From Homoserinimonas sp044769865 (GTDB lineage: Bacteria; Actinomycetota; Actinomycetes; Actinomycetales; Microbacteriaceae): a DNA stretch of 64,000 nt. A program made the position numbers and the translations under genes. Positions 11,567-19,483 of the stretch are shown here, piece after piece. Location: positions 1,860,001-1,924,000 of the forward strand of contig NZ_JBIZWA010000001.1 of the NCBI RefSeq assembly GCF_044769865.1, given 5' to 3'. Position 1 is the first letter of the stretch. The number at the start of each line of letters is the position of its first letter. Below the pieces are notes generated by a model, which worked only from the letters and a program-made list of their open reading frames with translations, did no database searches and was not told the DNA's origin.

Positions 11567-12103
11567 TCAGAGCACGTTGATCGCGGTGGCGCGCCAGCGT
11601 GAATCGAGCCCCTCCAGACGGATCGCGACCGCCCTGCTGCGCGCGCGTCCATGCACGATGACGGTCGCCTCGACGACGCCGTCTCGCGGTTCATCGGTCA
11701 CGACGGTGCCGATCGTGAAGGTGGGACGGGTGACCTGCTGGCCGCGTGCCCTGCGTGCGCGGTCGGAGAGCACGACGCGCTTCAGGAGGTTGCGGTAGAC
11801 GTCATCCGTCACCCAGCGGGCGATCTGCTGGAGGTCTCTCGCGCCGGCGAGGATCTCGACGACGCAGCGGGTGAGGTTTTCGAGCAGGGGCCGCGGGTCG
11901 GGGAGAGCGGCGGATGCCGTCGGCTGGTGGCCGAAGAAGCTCTCCGGCTCGAAGGGAGCCCTGATGACCTTGCTTGGCAGGCGCTCGGTCGTGGCGCGGA
12001 GTCTCGGCGTCGCCCGAGCGGCGGGTTCGTTCATCGCGGCTGCGTGCATGGCTTGCGTCATGGGGGGGGCTCCGTCGGGCTTCGTCGCCCGGCGGCGACT
12101 CAT
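11567..12103 (-). CDS. Rv3235-family protein
   Basis: 178 residues. The first ~75 are low-complexity, rich in Ala, Arg and Pro. The C-terminal ~100 residues (ENLTRCVVEILAGARDLQQIARWV to the end RWRATAINVL) match the Rv3235-type domain that sits near secA in many Actinobacteria, with a mixed alpha/beta pattern. Function is unknown. The coding strand holds an eight-C run just before an internal ATG (residue 15), so start and frame there deserve care. The gene is divergent from the unknown gene at 12244. Confidence 0.75.
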   Translation of the reverse strand: MSRRRATKPDGAPPMTQAMHAAAMNEPAARATPRLRATTERLPSKVIRAPFEPESFFGHQPTASAALPDPRPLLENLTRCVVEILAGARDLQQIARWVTDDVYRNLLKRVVLSDRARRARGQQVTRPTFTIGTVVTDEPRDGVVEATVIVHGRARSRAVAIRLEGLDSRWRATAINVL

Positions 12104-12124
12104 GGGGGTATGTCGGATGCGGTC

Positions 12125-12142
12125 TACCCCCGTTCGGGGGTA
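12125..12142. other. Small hairpin in divergent intergenic region
   Basis: The 18-nt perfect inverted repeat TACCCCC-GTTC-GGGGGTA lies between the divergent genes at 12103 and 12244. A second, shorter one (CCCC-GATTC-GGGG) is at 12183-12195. Each could be an operator or a 5' UTR hairpin. Confidence 0.35.
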
Positions 12143-12231
12143 CGGAGAGACTCAAGCAGACAAGTGAGAAATAGTCCACGCCCCCGATTCGGGGCTGTGG
12201 AAAACTCCGGCTCGGGGGCTCCGCCTGGCCC

Positions 12232-12237
12232 TAGCGT
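12232..12237 (+). promoter_or_regulatory. -10 box TAGCGT, leaderless start
   Basis: TAGCGT lies exactly 6 nt before the ATG at 12244 and there is no Shine-Dalgarno, so transcription probably begins at the start codon. Confidence 0.5.
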
Positions 12238-12243
12238 CACTGC

Positions 12244-12843
12244 ATGCGCTGGGACAACCTCTTCGATGACTTGGAGAGCCAGCTGGAGGGTGGACTGAGG
12301 GCCGACGAAGCAGACCTCCTCGTCGAGGAGGAACGACTGCGGCTCGCGCGGCTCTCGCTTCGGGAGAGGCTCTCGGCCCTCGTCCATGAAGGCGCCGCCG
12401 TGCGACTTCTCCTCGTCTCCGGGCAGACGGCCGACCTGACGCCGGCGACCCTGGGCCGGGACTGGATCTCGGGCGAGCTCGCCACGGTTGGTGCCGCTCG
12501 TCACCACGCGATCGTGCCATTCACCGCGCTGCAGGGTGTCGCGCTCACGAGGGCACAGGTGTCGAACAGCATCGTGCCTTCCGCGCGCGCGGCCACGGCG
12601 GAAGGGGAAGGTCTCTCAGCGCGGCTCGGCCTCGGCTACGTGCTGCGAGACCTCTGTCGGCGCCGCTCGGCTGTCACAGTCTCATTCACCGCGGGAGGGA
12701 CTGCGCACGGGACGGTCGACAGGGTGGGTCGCGACCACCTCGACCTCGCGGTGCACGATGCCGGCATCCCGCGCAGGGAGTCGTCGGTCTCGTACTACCG
12801 GGTCATCCCGCTCACGGTCGTCGAAATGGTGCGCACGGGCTAG
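12244..12843 (+). CDS. Conserved hypothetical protein
   Basis: 199 residues, soluble, with no signal peptide or membrane segment. It starts with an acidic helical region (MRWDNLFDDLESQLEGG; DEADLLVEEERLRLARL). Two similar beta-rich halves follow (VRLLLVSGQTADLTPATLGRDWI and VTVSFTAGGTAHGTVDRVGRDHLDL), each reading like a small barrel repeat with a GRDxxxL motif, which suggests an internal duplication. I do not recognise the family by function; it resembles proteins found beside secA in Microbacteriaceae. The start is fixed by a -10 box 6 nt upstream. Confidence 0.75.
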   Translation: MRWDNLFDDLESQLEGGLRADEADLLVEEERLRLARLSLRERLSALVHEGAAVRLLLVSGQTADLTPATLGRDWISGELATVGAARHHAIVPFTALQGVALTRAQVSNSIVPSARAATAEGEGLSARLGLGYVLRDLCRRRSAVTVSFTAGGTAHGTVDRVGRDHLDLAVHDAGIPRRESSVSYYRVIPLTVVEMVRTG

Positions 12844-12850
12844 CGCCGGA

Positions 12851-13129
12851 TCAGCGCGGGCCGATCGAGAGTTCCGGGATATCGGCGAACTCGGACTGGT
12901 TCCAGAGCCCGTGCCTGCGGTTCTCCTCGTACTTCGCGTCGATGTATGACTCCAGCACAGTGCGTTCGACGCGCCAATGCCCTGCGGCCCCGACCTTGAT
13001 GGCAGGAAGCTCCCCAGAACGCACCAGGCCGTACGCCTGGCTCGCCGAGATGTTGAGGGTCTCAGCGATGTCGGCGATCGTGAGGAACCGACCGAGCGGC
13101 GCTGCCTCGTGCGCTCCGGAGCCATTCAT
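12851..13129 (-). CDS. BldC/excisionase-like helix-turn-helix protein
   Basis: 92 residues. A MerR-type winged HTH (about 14-60) reads LTIADIAETLNISASQAYGLVRSGELPAIKVGA, followed by GHWRVERTVLESYIDAKYEE, the usual wing and tail of BldC-like and excisionase-family DNA-binding proteins. Short BldC proteins are developmental regulators in Streptomyces and are widespread in non-sporulating Actinobacteria. The C-terminal extension (about 70-92) is less conserved. ATG 13129 has a CATAAT box 6 nt upstream. There is no integrase nearby, so an excisionase role is unlikely. Confidence 0.85.
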   Translation of the reverse strand: MNGSGAHEAAPLGRFLTIADIAETLNISASQAYGLVRSGELPAIKVGAAGHWRVERTVLESYIDAKYEENRRHGLWNQSEFADIPELSIGPR

Positions 13130-13135
13130 AGATCG

Positions 13136-13141
13136 ATTATG
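13136..13141 (-). promoter_or_regulatory. -10 box CATAAT, leaderless start
   Basis: On the minus strand CATAAT is separated by 6 nt from the ATG at 13129, and no ribosome binding site is present. Confidence 0.55.
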
Positions 13142-13243
13142 CGCCCGCACCCCTGCGAGATGGGTCCTTGTGGATAACTTCACTCGTGCGCGGCGGTCCC
13201 GCCGCACGATGGGTTCGCACGTTGCTCAGAACAAAGGAGACGC

Positions 13244-13879
13244 ATGAGTCCACTGAGTGCCAGCGACCAGGCCAGACGGCCGTCGCGGCCGCGCTGGTTC
13301 GATCCACGCCTGGCCGTCGGCATCGCGCTCGTCGTCGCATCCGTCGCCGGGGTCGTCATGTTGGTTGGCGCTGCCGATCGCACGGACACCGCGTATGCGG
13401 CGGGGTCTGCGCTCGCGATCGGAGACGTGGTCACGGTCGATGACCTGGTCGAGACCGAGGTGCGCCTGGGCGCCGCGATCGAGCACTACCTCACCCCGTC
13501 GCGCATGCCGGACGGCGAGATCGTCGTCACGCGCACGATCAGCGCTGGCGAACTGGTGCCCGCGAGCGCGGTCGGGCAGGCGAAGAGCACGGACTGGGCG
13601 TCCCTCGTCGTCTCGGTGAGCGGCGACCTGCCGCGATCCGTCGGTGCGGGCACGGCGGTGGATGTCTGGGCGACGGGCGAGGAGAGCGAGACGCCCGGCA
13701 TCGTCGCCTCTGAGGCCACCGTCGTGGCGATCTTGAGCGAGGAGAGCATGGTTGCCGGTGCAGCCGTGTCGAGCGTCGAACTCGTCGTACCGCGAGACCG
13801 CGTCGCGCGGCTCCTGCAGGCGAAGGCGGCGGGGGACTTCCTCTCGCTCGTGCCAGCCGTCATTCCCTTGGAGCGCTGA
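13244..13879 (+). CDS. SAF-domain (CpaB-like) membrane protein
   Basis: 211 residues. One N-terminal transmembrane helix (about 25-45, VGIALVVASVAGVVMLVGA) is followed by an extracytoplasmic SAF domain (about 50-110, LAIGDVVTVDDLVETEVRLG). The rest resembles CpaB/RcpC-type Flp pilus assembly proteins. AAAGGAG lies 6 nt before ATG 13244. It is immediately upstream (1-nt gap) of a CpaE-like ATPase. No tadA, tadB, tadC or pilin gene is visible here, so a role in pilus assembly is only inferred. Confidence 0.85.
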   Translation: MSPLSASDQARRPSRPRWFDPRLAVGIALVVASVAGVVMLVGAADRTDTAYAAGSALAIGDVVTVDDLVETEVRLGAAIEHYLTPSRMPDGEIVVTRTISAGELVPASAVGQAKSTDWASLVVSVSGDLPRSVGAGTAVDVWATGEESETPGIVASEATVVAILSEESMVAGAAVSSVELVVPRDRVARLLQAKAAGDFLSLVPAVIPLER

Positions 13880-13880
13880 C

Positions 13881-15122
13881 ATGGCCCGGCTTGCCTTCGC
13901 GCTCCCACACAACCTCGAGAGCGTGCTCGTGGATGACGCGCGAGACCATGGGCACGACGTCGTCGCGCGATGTGCGAGCGCGGGTGAACTTGCCTCCATG
14001 CTCGATCCGTCCTCGGCGGAGTTCGTCGTCGTGTCGTCGGCCGAGCGCTACCTCACCGCGCGCCTGCTCACCGAGGCAGACCGCGCCGGTGTGCGCGTTG
14101 TCGCGATCAACGACACGGATGCCGGCCGCAGGAATGCCATCACGGTTGGCCTGCACGAGGTCGTCGAAGACGGAGCGACCTGGCCCGTGATCGAAGCGGT
14201 GTTGCTTGCGAACCCGCTCAAGGCATCCGCGCCGCTCGCACCTGCTGGCGACCGCGGCAGGGTCATTGCCGTGTGGGGTCCTGCGGGGTCGCCGGGCCGC
14301 ACGAGTCTCGCGATCAATATCGCCGCAGAGCTCGCCTCGGCCGGTCACACGGTCGCGCTGGCGGATGTCGACACCTACAGCGGTTCGGTTGCGCCCACGC
14401 TGGGGCTGCTCGACGAGGCGCCCGGTTTCGCCGCCGCATGCCGGCTCGCGGGCACGGGTTCGCTCACGCAGCTCGAACTTGAGCGCATCGCCCAGCGCTA
14501 CGTCTCTTCGCACGGCAGCTTCTGGGTGCTGACGGGCATTGGCAGGCCGAGCCGGTGGCCCGAACTCTCGGCTAGCCGCGTCGAGGGCGCCCTCGAGTTG
14601 TGCCGCGAATGGGTCGACTACACAGTCGTCGACACGGGCTTCAACCTCGAGAATGACGAGGAGATCAGCAGCGACATGTTCGCGCCACGACGGAATGCCG
14701 CGACGATCGAGGCGCTTCGGGCCGCGGACCAGGTGGTCGCCGTCGGCTCGGCAGATCCCGTCGGGCTCTCGCGTTTCCTGCGCGCACACGTCGATCTGCT
14801 GGAGACGATCGTCACCGAGCGCGTGGTCGTCGTCATGAACCGATTGCGGGCCGCAGTCGTGGGAGCGTCGCCGGCCCGCCAGGTGGCGCAGTCCCTCGAA
14901 CGCTTCGGCGGTATCGTCGCCCCCGTCATGATCCCCCATGACCAGGCGGCCTTCGACGCCGCCGTCCTGGAGGGGGCCACGCTCTATGACGTCGCGGTCA
15001 AGTCCCCGGCGCGCGCGGCCATCACGACGCTCGTGAACGAGCGCATCCTTCCGCCGGGTGCCGCGAAGCGGGCACGGCGCGGTCGTCCCCGACGAGCGAA
15101 AGCACAGCCGACGCCGATCTAG
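13881..15122 (+). CDS. CpaE/MinD-like ATPase with degenerate Walker A
   Basis: 413 residues. The N-terminal ~115 residues form a receiver-like domain without the usual phospho-site. From about 125 a ParA/MinD-type ATPase fold begins. The P-loop reads GPAGSPGRTS, so the canonical Lys of GKT is Arg and the deviant-Walker signature Lys is also missing. The Walker B-like segment is YTVVDTGFNLE. The C-terminal tail is basic (KRARRGRPRRAKAQ). Partner of the SAF protein upstream. ATP turnover may be weak or absent; similar GRT loops are known to me in other actinobacterial CpaE relatives. Confidence 0.85.
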   Translation: MARLAFALPHNLESVLVDDARDHGHDVVARCASAGELASMLDPSSAEFVVVSSAERYLTARLLTEADRAGVRVVAINDTDAGRRNAITVGLHEVVEDGATWPVIEAVLLANPLKASAPLAPAGDRGRVIAVWGPAGSPGRTSLAINIAAELASAGHTVALADVDTYSGSVAPTLGLLDEAPGFAAACRLAGTGSLTQLELERIAQRYVSSHGSFWVLTGIGRPSRWPELSASRVEGALELCREWVDYTVVDTGFNLENDEEISSDMFAPRRNAATIEALRAADQVVAVGSADPVGLSRFLRAHVDLLETIVTERVVVVMNRLRAAVVGASPARQVAQSLERFGGIVAPVMIPHDQAAFDAAVLEGATLYDVAVKSPARAAITTLVNERILPPGAAKRARRGRPRRAKAQPTPI

Positions 15123-15131
15123 TCGGCCAGT

Positions 15132-16751
15132 TCACTCCGCCAGGGGGATCGTCTCGACTCCTTCGGCACGCGCGATGACCAGGACATGTGACGCGGTCTC
15201 GTCCTGTAGCGCGCGCACGATCGCCGTGACATCCGGTGCTGGTCGCGCATCGTGCGTTGGCCACACGGTCACGCTGGCACCCGCCTGGTCCCGAAGCGTC
15301 GCGACGAGGGCATCCGTCACGCCAGATGCGACGAGGGTGACCCGGGTGACGGGATGTCGCGGGTCGGTCGACGGGGTCGCGGGCGTTCGCCGCCACACGA
15401 GGTAGTGGTAGATCGCCACGAGCGCCGTCGCCGTGAGGAGGCCGAGGGGTGCGCGGATCGACTCGACGATACTGCCGGACCACGGCACCCCGAGGATCGA
15501 CTCAAGCACCCCGTAGGCGATCACGAGGAGGGTAACGACGGCAGTGACGGCGCTCGCGCCGAAGATGACGACGAGGTACGCGCGCCGGCCAGCGAAGCTG
15601 TTCCACCCCGCTCCCGGTTCGGCAGGAATGGCGTCCTGCGGCCGCCAGAGCACGACCCAGGCGACAGCGCCCACGACAAGGGTCGAGAGACCGCCGACAA
15701 GGAGCGAGCGGCTGTCGCCCGCCACGGTGTCGACGGTGCTCGCGAGGAGGGCGTTGACGACGACGCCGAGACCGGATGCCGCGGCGATGAGCGCGACCCC
15801 CGATGCGACCAGGCGCACCGACCAGCCGACGCGCTCGGGCTGCTCGCGCACGGGTGCGCGGTGCGCCGCCCACACGAGAGCGCCGATGCTGGCTGCACCG
15901 AGCGAGGTGGCGAGTTGGTCGAGCAGGACGCCGACGCTGTCGAGGTGCAGCACGAGTGCCGTCCCGCTGTAGATGGCGCTCGCACACCCGCCGATGGTGA
16001 CGCCGACGGCGATCAGCCCGGCGATGACGACGAGCACGAAGCGCACAAACGGCGCGCTCGAACGGTCGACGCCCCGCTGGCGCCAGTGCCACCACCACAC
16101 CGAAGCACCGGCGAGCGCCCACGTGAGTTGTTGCAGAAGCGGGATCCACCAGCGGTCCGCGCCGACAAGGGCTGATTCCGGGGAGGCGAGCGCCGTGGAA
16201 AAGAGCACCGAAAGCACGCCGATGCCGCCCGCGATCGCGACACCGATGCCGACGAGCACTCCCAGGGCGGGGGCGACGTCGGCCAGCCGGCGCGGCGCGT
16301 GCGAGGGGGTCTGCCACATCCACGCGTGCCAGGCCCAGATGGCGGTCCAGACGAGGCCGAGTGCGAGCGAGGAGGGCGACCAGCGTCCCGCGATGCCGTC
16401 AGCCGCGGCGGAGATGAGTGCGAAGATGCCGATGAGGAGTGCGGTCGTGCCGAACGCGGCAAGGTAGACGGGCCACAGCACCGAGCCCCGATCGTTGAAG
16501 GTCGCCAGCCATCGGCGTGTCAGCCAGTAGACGATCGCACCGAGCGGCCCGGCGACGACGACGGATGCGACGGACTGCGCGAGACGCGAGCCCGTGTCGT
16601 CGATCACCCGTCCGCTTTCGAGTACGAGGTGGAGCAGGCCTGTGATTCCCGATGCCGCGACGCTGACGAGGATCGCAAGGAGCGCCAACATGATCACGCG
16701 ACGCAGCGTGTGGATGCCTCCCGGTGCGCGCCCTCGCGCCGTTACACTCAC
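15132..16751 (-). CDS. Large DUF5671-type integral membrane protein
   Basis: 539 residues from GTG 16751, which overlaps the upstream stop in a GTGA junction. About twelve predicted helices occur in a repeated pattern (four-helix units containing R-rich loops such as YWLTRRW, WWHWRQRG, YHYLVWRR). This fits proteins built from repeated DUF5671 units. The last ~70 residues form a soluble domain (RVTLVASGVTDALVATLRDQ). Function is unknown. It is convergent with the CpaE-like gene 9 nt away and co-transcribed with the gene at 16748-17266. Confidence 0.75.
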   Translation of the reverse strand: MSVTARGRAPGGIHTLRRVIMLALLAILVSVAASGITGLLHLVLESGRVIDDTGSRLAQSVASVVVAGPLGAIVYWLTRRWLATFNDRGSVLWPVYLAAFGTTALLIGIFALISAAADGIAGRWSPSSLALGLVWTAIWAWHAWMWQTPSHAPRRLADVAPALGVLVGIGVAIAGGIGVLSVLFSTALASPESALVGADRWWIPLLQQLTWALAGASVWWWHWRQRGVDRSSAPFVRFVLVVIAGLIAVGVTIGGCASAIYSGTALVLHLDSVGVLLDQLATSLGAASIGALVWAAHRAPVREQPERVGWSVRLVASGVALIAAASGLGVVVNALLASTVDTVAGDSRSLLVGGLSTLVVGAVAWVVLWRPQDAIPAEPGAGWNSFAGRRAYLVVIFGASAVTAVVTLLVIAYGVLESILGVPWSGSIVESIRAPLGLLTATALVAIYHYLVWRRTPATPSTDPRHPVTRVTLVASGVTDALVATLRDQAGASVTVWPTHDARPAPDVTAIVRALQDETASHVLVIARAEGVETIPLAE

Positions 16752-17266
16752 CGCACACCCCGCAGGCCGCACGGGTCGAACTGCCACGGCGCACCCGTGA
16801 CGAGCCACTCGCCATCGGCCCGATCGAGGGTGAACTCGTCGTGGCTCACGTAGCTGTTGCCGAAGACGCCGCCGTCGTAGCCGGTTGAGATGCCGACGCG
16901 CACGACCGCGGAGGAACCGCTCACAGTGCTGCCCTCGAGCGTCACCCGCGTCTCGCGCTCGCGCTGGTAGTCGCTGTAGTAGTCGCAGCGTTCGAATGCC
17001 GAGTCCGCGACGAGCTCGCGGGCTGATTCGAGGTCCGCATCGATCATGGCGCCCGTGTACTGCTGCACGACGCCTTCTGGCGACGCTGGGTCGAGATCGG
17101 CGCGGTGGTCTCGCGTCAGCACGGCAATGAGCGCGACAACGACGAGCACGACGACGATCGCGGCGATGACGATGAGTGCGCGGTCTGGCCTGCGCGAGGT
17201 CGGGTCCATGCTGTCATCTTGGCGCAGCGGTGCCGTCGTGTCACTGTCTGGCCCCATGTCGTTCAC
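16748..17266 (-). CDS. Membrane-anchored protein, NTF2-like extracytoplasmic domain
   Basis: 172 residues from GTG 17266 (ATG 17257 is an alternative; neither has a good ribosome site). One transmembrane helix (about 31-50, LIVIAAIVVVLVVVALIAVL) follows a polar N-terminus. The outer domain (55-172) begins ASPEGVVQQYTGAMIDADLESARELV and ends with a WLVTGAPWQFDPC segment, the pattern of small NTF2-like lipoprotein domains. It is translationally coupled to the DUF5671-type gene. No function is known. Confidence 0.75.
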   Translation of the reverse strand: MNDMGPDSDTTAPLRQDDSMDPTSRRPDRALIVIAAIVVVLVVVALIAVLTRDHRADLDPASPEGVVQQYTGAMIDADLESARELVADSAFERCDYYSDYQRERETRVTLEGSTVSGSSAVVRVGISTGYDGGVFGNSYVSHDEFTLDRADGEWLVTGAPWQFDPCGLRGVR

Positions 17267-17298
17267 GTGCCGTCAACGATGCGGATGCTCGCGCTGCA

Positions 17299-17304
17299 TA
17301 GCGT
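17299..17304 (+). promoter_or_regulatory. -10 box TAGCGT before the nonulosonic-acid cluster
   Basis: TAGCGT would place the transcript start near 17311. The GTG start at 17332 then has a short leader containing AGGAGG. Confidence 0.4.
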
Positions 17305-17331
17305 CCGATGAACGAGACGAGGAGGCGACCT

Positions 17332-18558
17332 GTGGCCGTTGTCGCAGTGGTACCGGCGCGCGGTGGTTCCAAGGGGATCCCCGGCAAGAACCTGCGGAAG
17401 GTCGGCGGTGTTCCTCTTGTGGCGCGCGCAGTGCTCGCTGCGCTCTCAGCGGAGCGGATCGACCGCGTCATCGTGACGACGGACGACGACGAGATCGACC
17501 GCGTGGCATCCGCCGCTGGCGCCGAGGTCATCGACCGGCCAGCCGATCTTGCGGGAGACACCGCGAGCTCCGAGTCGGCGGTGCTCCACGCCATACACGA
17601 ACTGGGTGAGGTGCCGGAGGTCGTGATCCTGGTGCAGCCGACCTCGCCGTTCATCGACCCCGGTGACCTGGATGCGGCCGTGGCGGAGGTCGCCGGCGGG
17701 GTGCGCGACGCCGTGTTCTCGGCGGTCGAGACGCACGAGTTCCTCTGGACACTCGGCCCGGACGGCGCCCGCGGTGTCAATCACGACCCGGCGGTGCGGC
17801 TCCCTCGGCAACAGCGGCAACCCCAGTACCGCGAGACGGGTGCCTTCTACGTCATGCGGGGGAGTGGTTTCGTGACCCACCGCCACCGCTTCTTCGGCCG
17901 GATCGGCATCGTGCCCGTCGACGAGCGCGGCGCGATCGAGATCGACACGGTGGAGGAACTTGAACTCGCCTGCGCGATCGCGCCCATGTGGGAGCACCAC
18001 CCCCTCCCGCCCGTTGATGTCGATGCGGTCGTCACCGACTTCGATGGGGTGCACACCGACGACAGCGTGCTCATCTCGGCAGACGGGGTCGAACGGGTAT
18101 CCGTGACCCGCACCGACGGCATGGGAGTCGACCTGTTGCGCCGTGCTGGCGTGCCCATGCTCATCCTGTCGACCGAGCGAAACCCCGTTGTCTCGGCTCG
18201 TGCCCGCAAGCTCGACGTTGACGTCGTTCAGGGTGCGCAGGACAAGGCGGTGGCCCTATGGGAGTGGATCACCGCCAAGGGGCTCGATCCCGACCGCGTC
18301 GCCTACCTCGGCAACGACGTCAACGATCTCGGATGCCTCGAATCCGTCGGTTGGCCCATTGCGGTCGCCGATTCCCACCCCGATGTGCTCGCGGCTGCAC
18401 GACTCGTGCTCACCACCAGGGGCGGCGAGGGCGCCGTGCGCGAACTCGCCGACCTCGTGCTGCTCGCGGCGGAGCGCCGCGCGGCGGCCACCCCGCCGGC
18501 CACCCCGCCGGCAGGGATCCGGCATGCAACATCCGATCACCTTCTGGAGGCACTGTGA
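17332..18558 (+). CDS. Bifunctional CMP-nonulosonate synthetase / HAD phosphatase
   Basis: 408 residues. I choose GTG 17332, 7 nt after AGGAGG, rather than ATG 17308. Residues 1-220 are a cytidylyltransferase of the NeuA/KdsB type with nucleotide loop VPARGGSKGIPGKNL and LVQPTSPFI. Residues ~232-395 are a KdsC-like HAD phosphatase with nucleophile and acid D236/D238 (DFDGVHTDD) and motif IV GNDVND at 327-332. A fused enzyme can dephosphorylate a nonulosonate 9-phosphate and activate it with CTP. The C-terminus has a short tandem repeat (ATPPATPP). It overlaps the neuB-like gene (GTGA). Confidence 0.88.
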   Translation: MAVVAVVPARGGSKGIPGKNLRKVGGVPLVARAVLAALSAERIDRVIVTTDDDEIDRVASAAGAEVIDRPADLAGDTASSESAVLHAIHELGEVPEVVILVQPTSPFIDPGDLDAAVAEVAGGVRDAVFSAVETHEFLWTLGPDGARGVNHDPAVRLPRQQRQPQYRETGAFYVMRGSGFVTHRHRFFGRIGIVPVDERGAIEIDTVEELELACAIAPMWEHHPLPPVDVDAVVTDFDGVHTDDSVLISADGVERVSVTRTDGMGVDLLRRAGVPMLILSTERNPVVSARARKLDVDVVQGAQDKAVALWEWITAKGLDPDRVAYLGNDVNDLGCLESVGWPIAVADSHPDVLAAARLVLTTRGGEGAVRELADLVLLAAERRAAATPPATPPAGIRHATSDHLLEAL

Positions 18559-19478
18559 CTGTCAGCATCGCCCACACACCGATCGGTGCACCCGCGCCGG
18601 TCTACGTGATCGCCGAGATCGGCCTCAACCACAACGGCGACGTAGAGATCGCGAAGCGGCTCATCGACGTCGCAGCGGATGCGGGAGCGCAGGCCGTCAA
18701 GTTTCAGAAGCGCACTCCTGAGATCTCGACACCCGAGCACATGAAGGATGTGGCGCGGGATACGCCGTGGGGCACCATGAGCTACCTCGAGTATCGCCAC
18801 CGAGTCGAATTCGATCGCGAACAGTACATCGAGATCGGTGACTATGCGACGATGCGGGGACTCCAGTGGTTCGCGTCTCCGTGGGATGTGCCTTCGGTCG
18901 CGTTCCTCGAGGACCTCGGTGTCGTTGCGCACAAGGTCGCGTCAGCATCCGTGACCGACCATGAGCTGCTGCAGGCGCTCGCCGCGACGGGCAAGCCGAT
19001 CATCCTCTCGACTGGCATGTCGACGATCGATGAGATCGACGACGCCGTCTCGCACTTCGACCGCGAGCGGCTCGTGCTGTTGCATGCGACCTCGACCTAC
19101 CCGATGCCCCCAGAGGAGGCGAACCTGCACGTCATCGCGACGTTGCGCCGCCGGTACCCCGGCGTGCCCGTTGGATACTCGGGCCACGAGCGCGGGCTGC
19201 AGATCTCCCTTGCGGCCGTCGCCTTGGGCGCGGCTGTCGTCGAACGACACATCACGCTGGACCGCACGATGTGGGGTTCCGACCACGCCGCCTCCCTCGA
19301 GCCGAAAGGCTTCGAACACCTCGTGCGCGACATCCGCATCATCGAGCAGGCCATGGGCGACGGCATCAAGCGCGTCTTCCCGGGTGAACTGGCGCCGCTC
19401 GCCAAGTTGCGCCGCGTGATGGGGAGCCCGGATGCGAGGGTCGCCGCCCTCGCGTCGGCTCCCGCGGTGACGGGCTGA
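18555..19478 (+). CDS. NeuB-type nonulosonate (phosphate) synthase, no AFP domain
   Basis: 307 residues from GTG 18555 with GGAGG upstream. The TIM-barrel motifs are intact: IAEIGLNHNGD, AVKFQKR, FASPWD, KVASASVTD, ILSTGMS, GYSGHERG, ERHITLDRTMWGSDHAASLEP. It would condense PEP with a mannose-type sugar or its 6-phosphate. Typical NeuB proteins (about 340-360 residues) end in an antifreeze-like SAF domain, which is absent here. With the upstream phosphatase fusion, a Kdn-9-phosphate or sialate-9-phosphate route is more likely than the direct NeuB route. The sugar is not determinable from sequence. Confidence 0.88.
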   Translation: MTVSIAHTPIGAPAPVYVIAEIGLNHNGDVEIAKRLIDVAADAGAQAVKFQKRTPEISTPEHMKDVARDTPWGTMSYLEYRHRVEFDREQYIEIGDYATMRGLQWFASPWDVPSVAFLEDLGVVAHKVASASVTDHELLQALAATGKPIILSTGMSTIDEIDDAVSHFDRERLVLLHATSTYPMPPEEANLHVIATLRRRYPGVPVGYSGHERGLQISLAAVALGAAVVERHITLDRTMWGSDHAASLEPKGFEHLVRDIRIIEQAMGDGIKRVFPGELAPLAKLRRVMGSPDARVAALASAPAVTG

Positions 19479-19483
19479 CTCCT

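Noticed and set aside
12851..13129. Phage excisionase
   Set aside because: No integrase, att repeat or phage gene is near; BldC-like proteins share this fold.
18490..18515. Tandem 12-mer repeat as a minisatellite or CRISPR-like unit
   Set aside because: Only two copies, in frame, encoding ATPPATPP at a disordered C-terminus.
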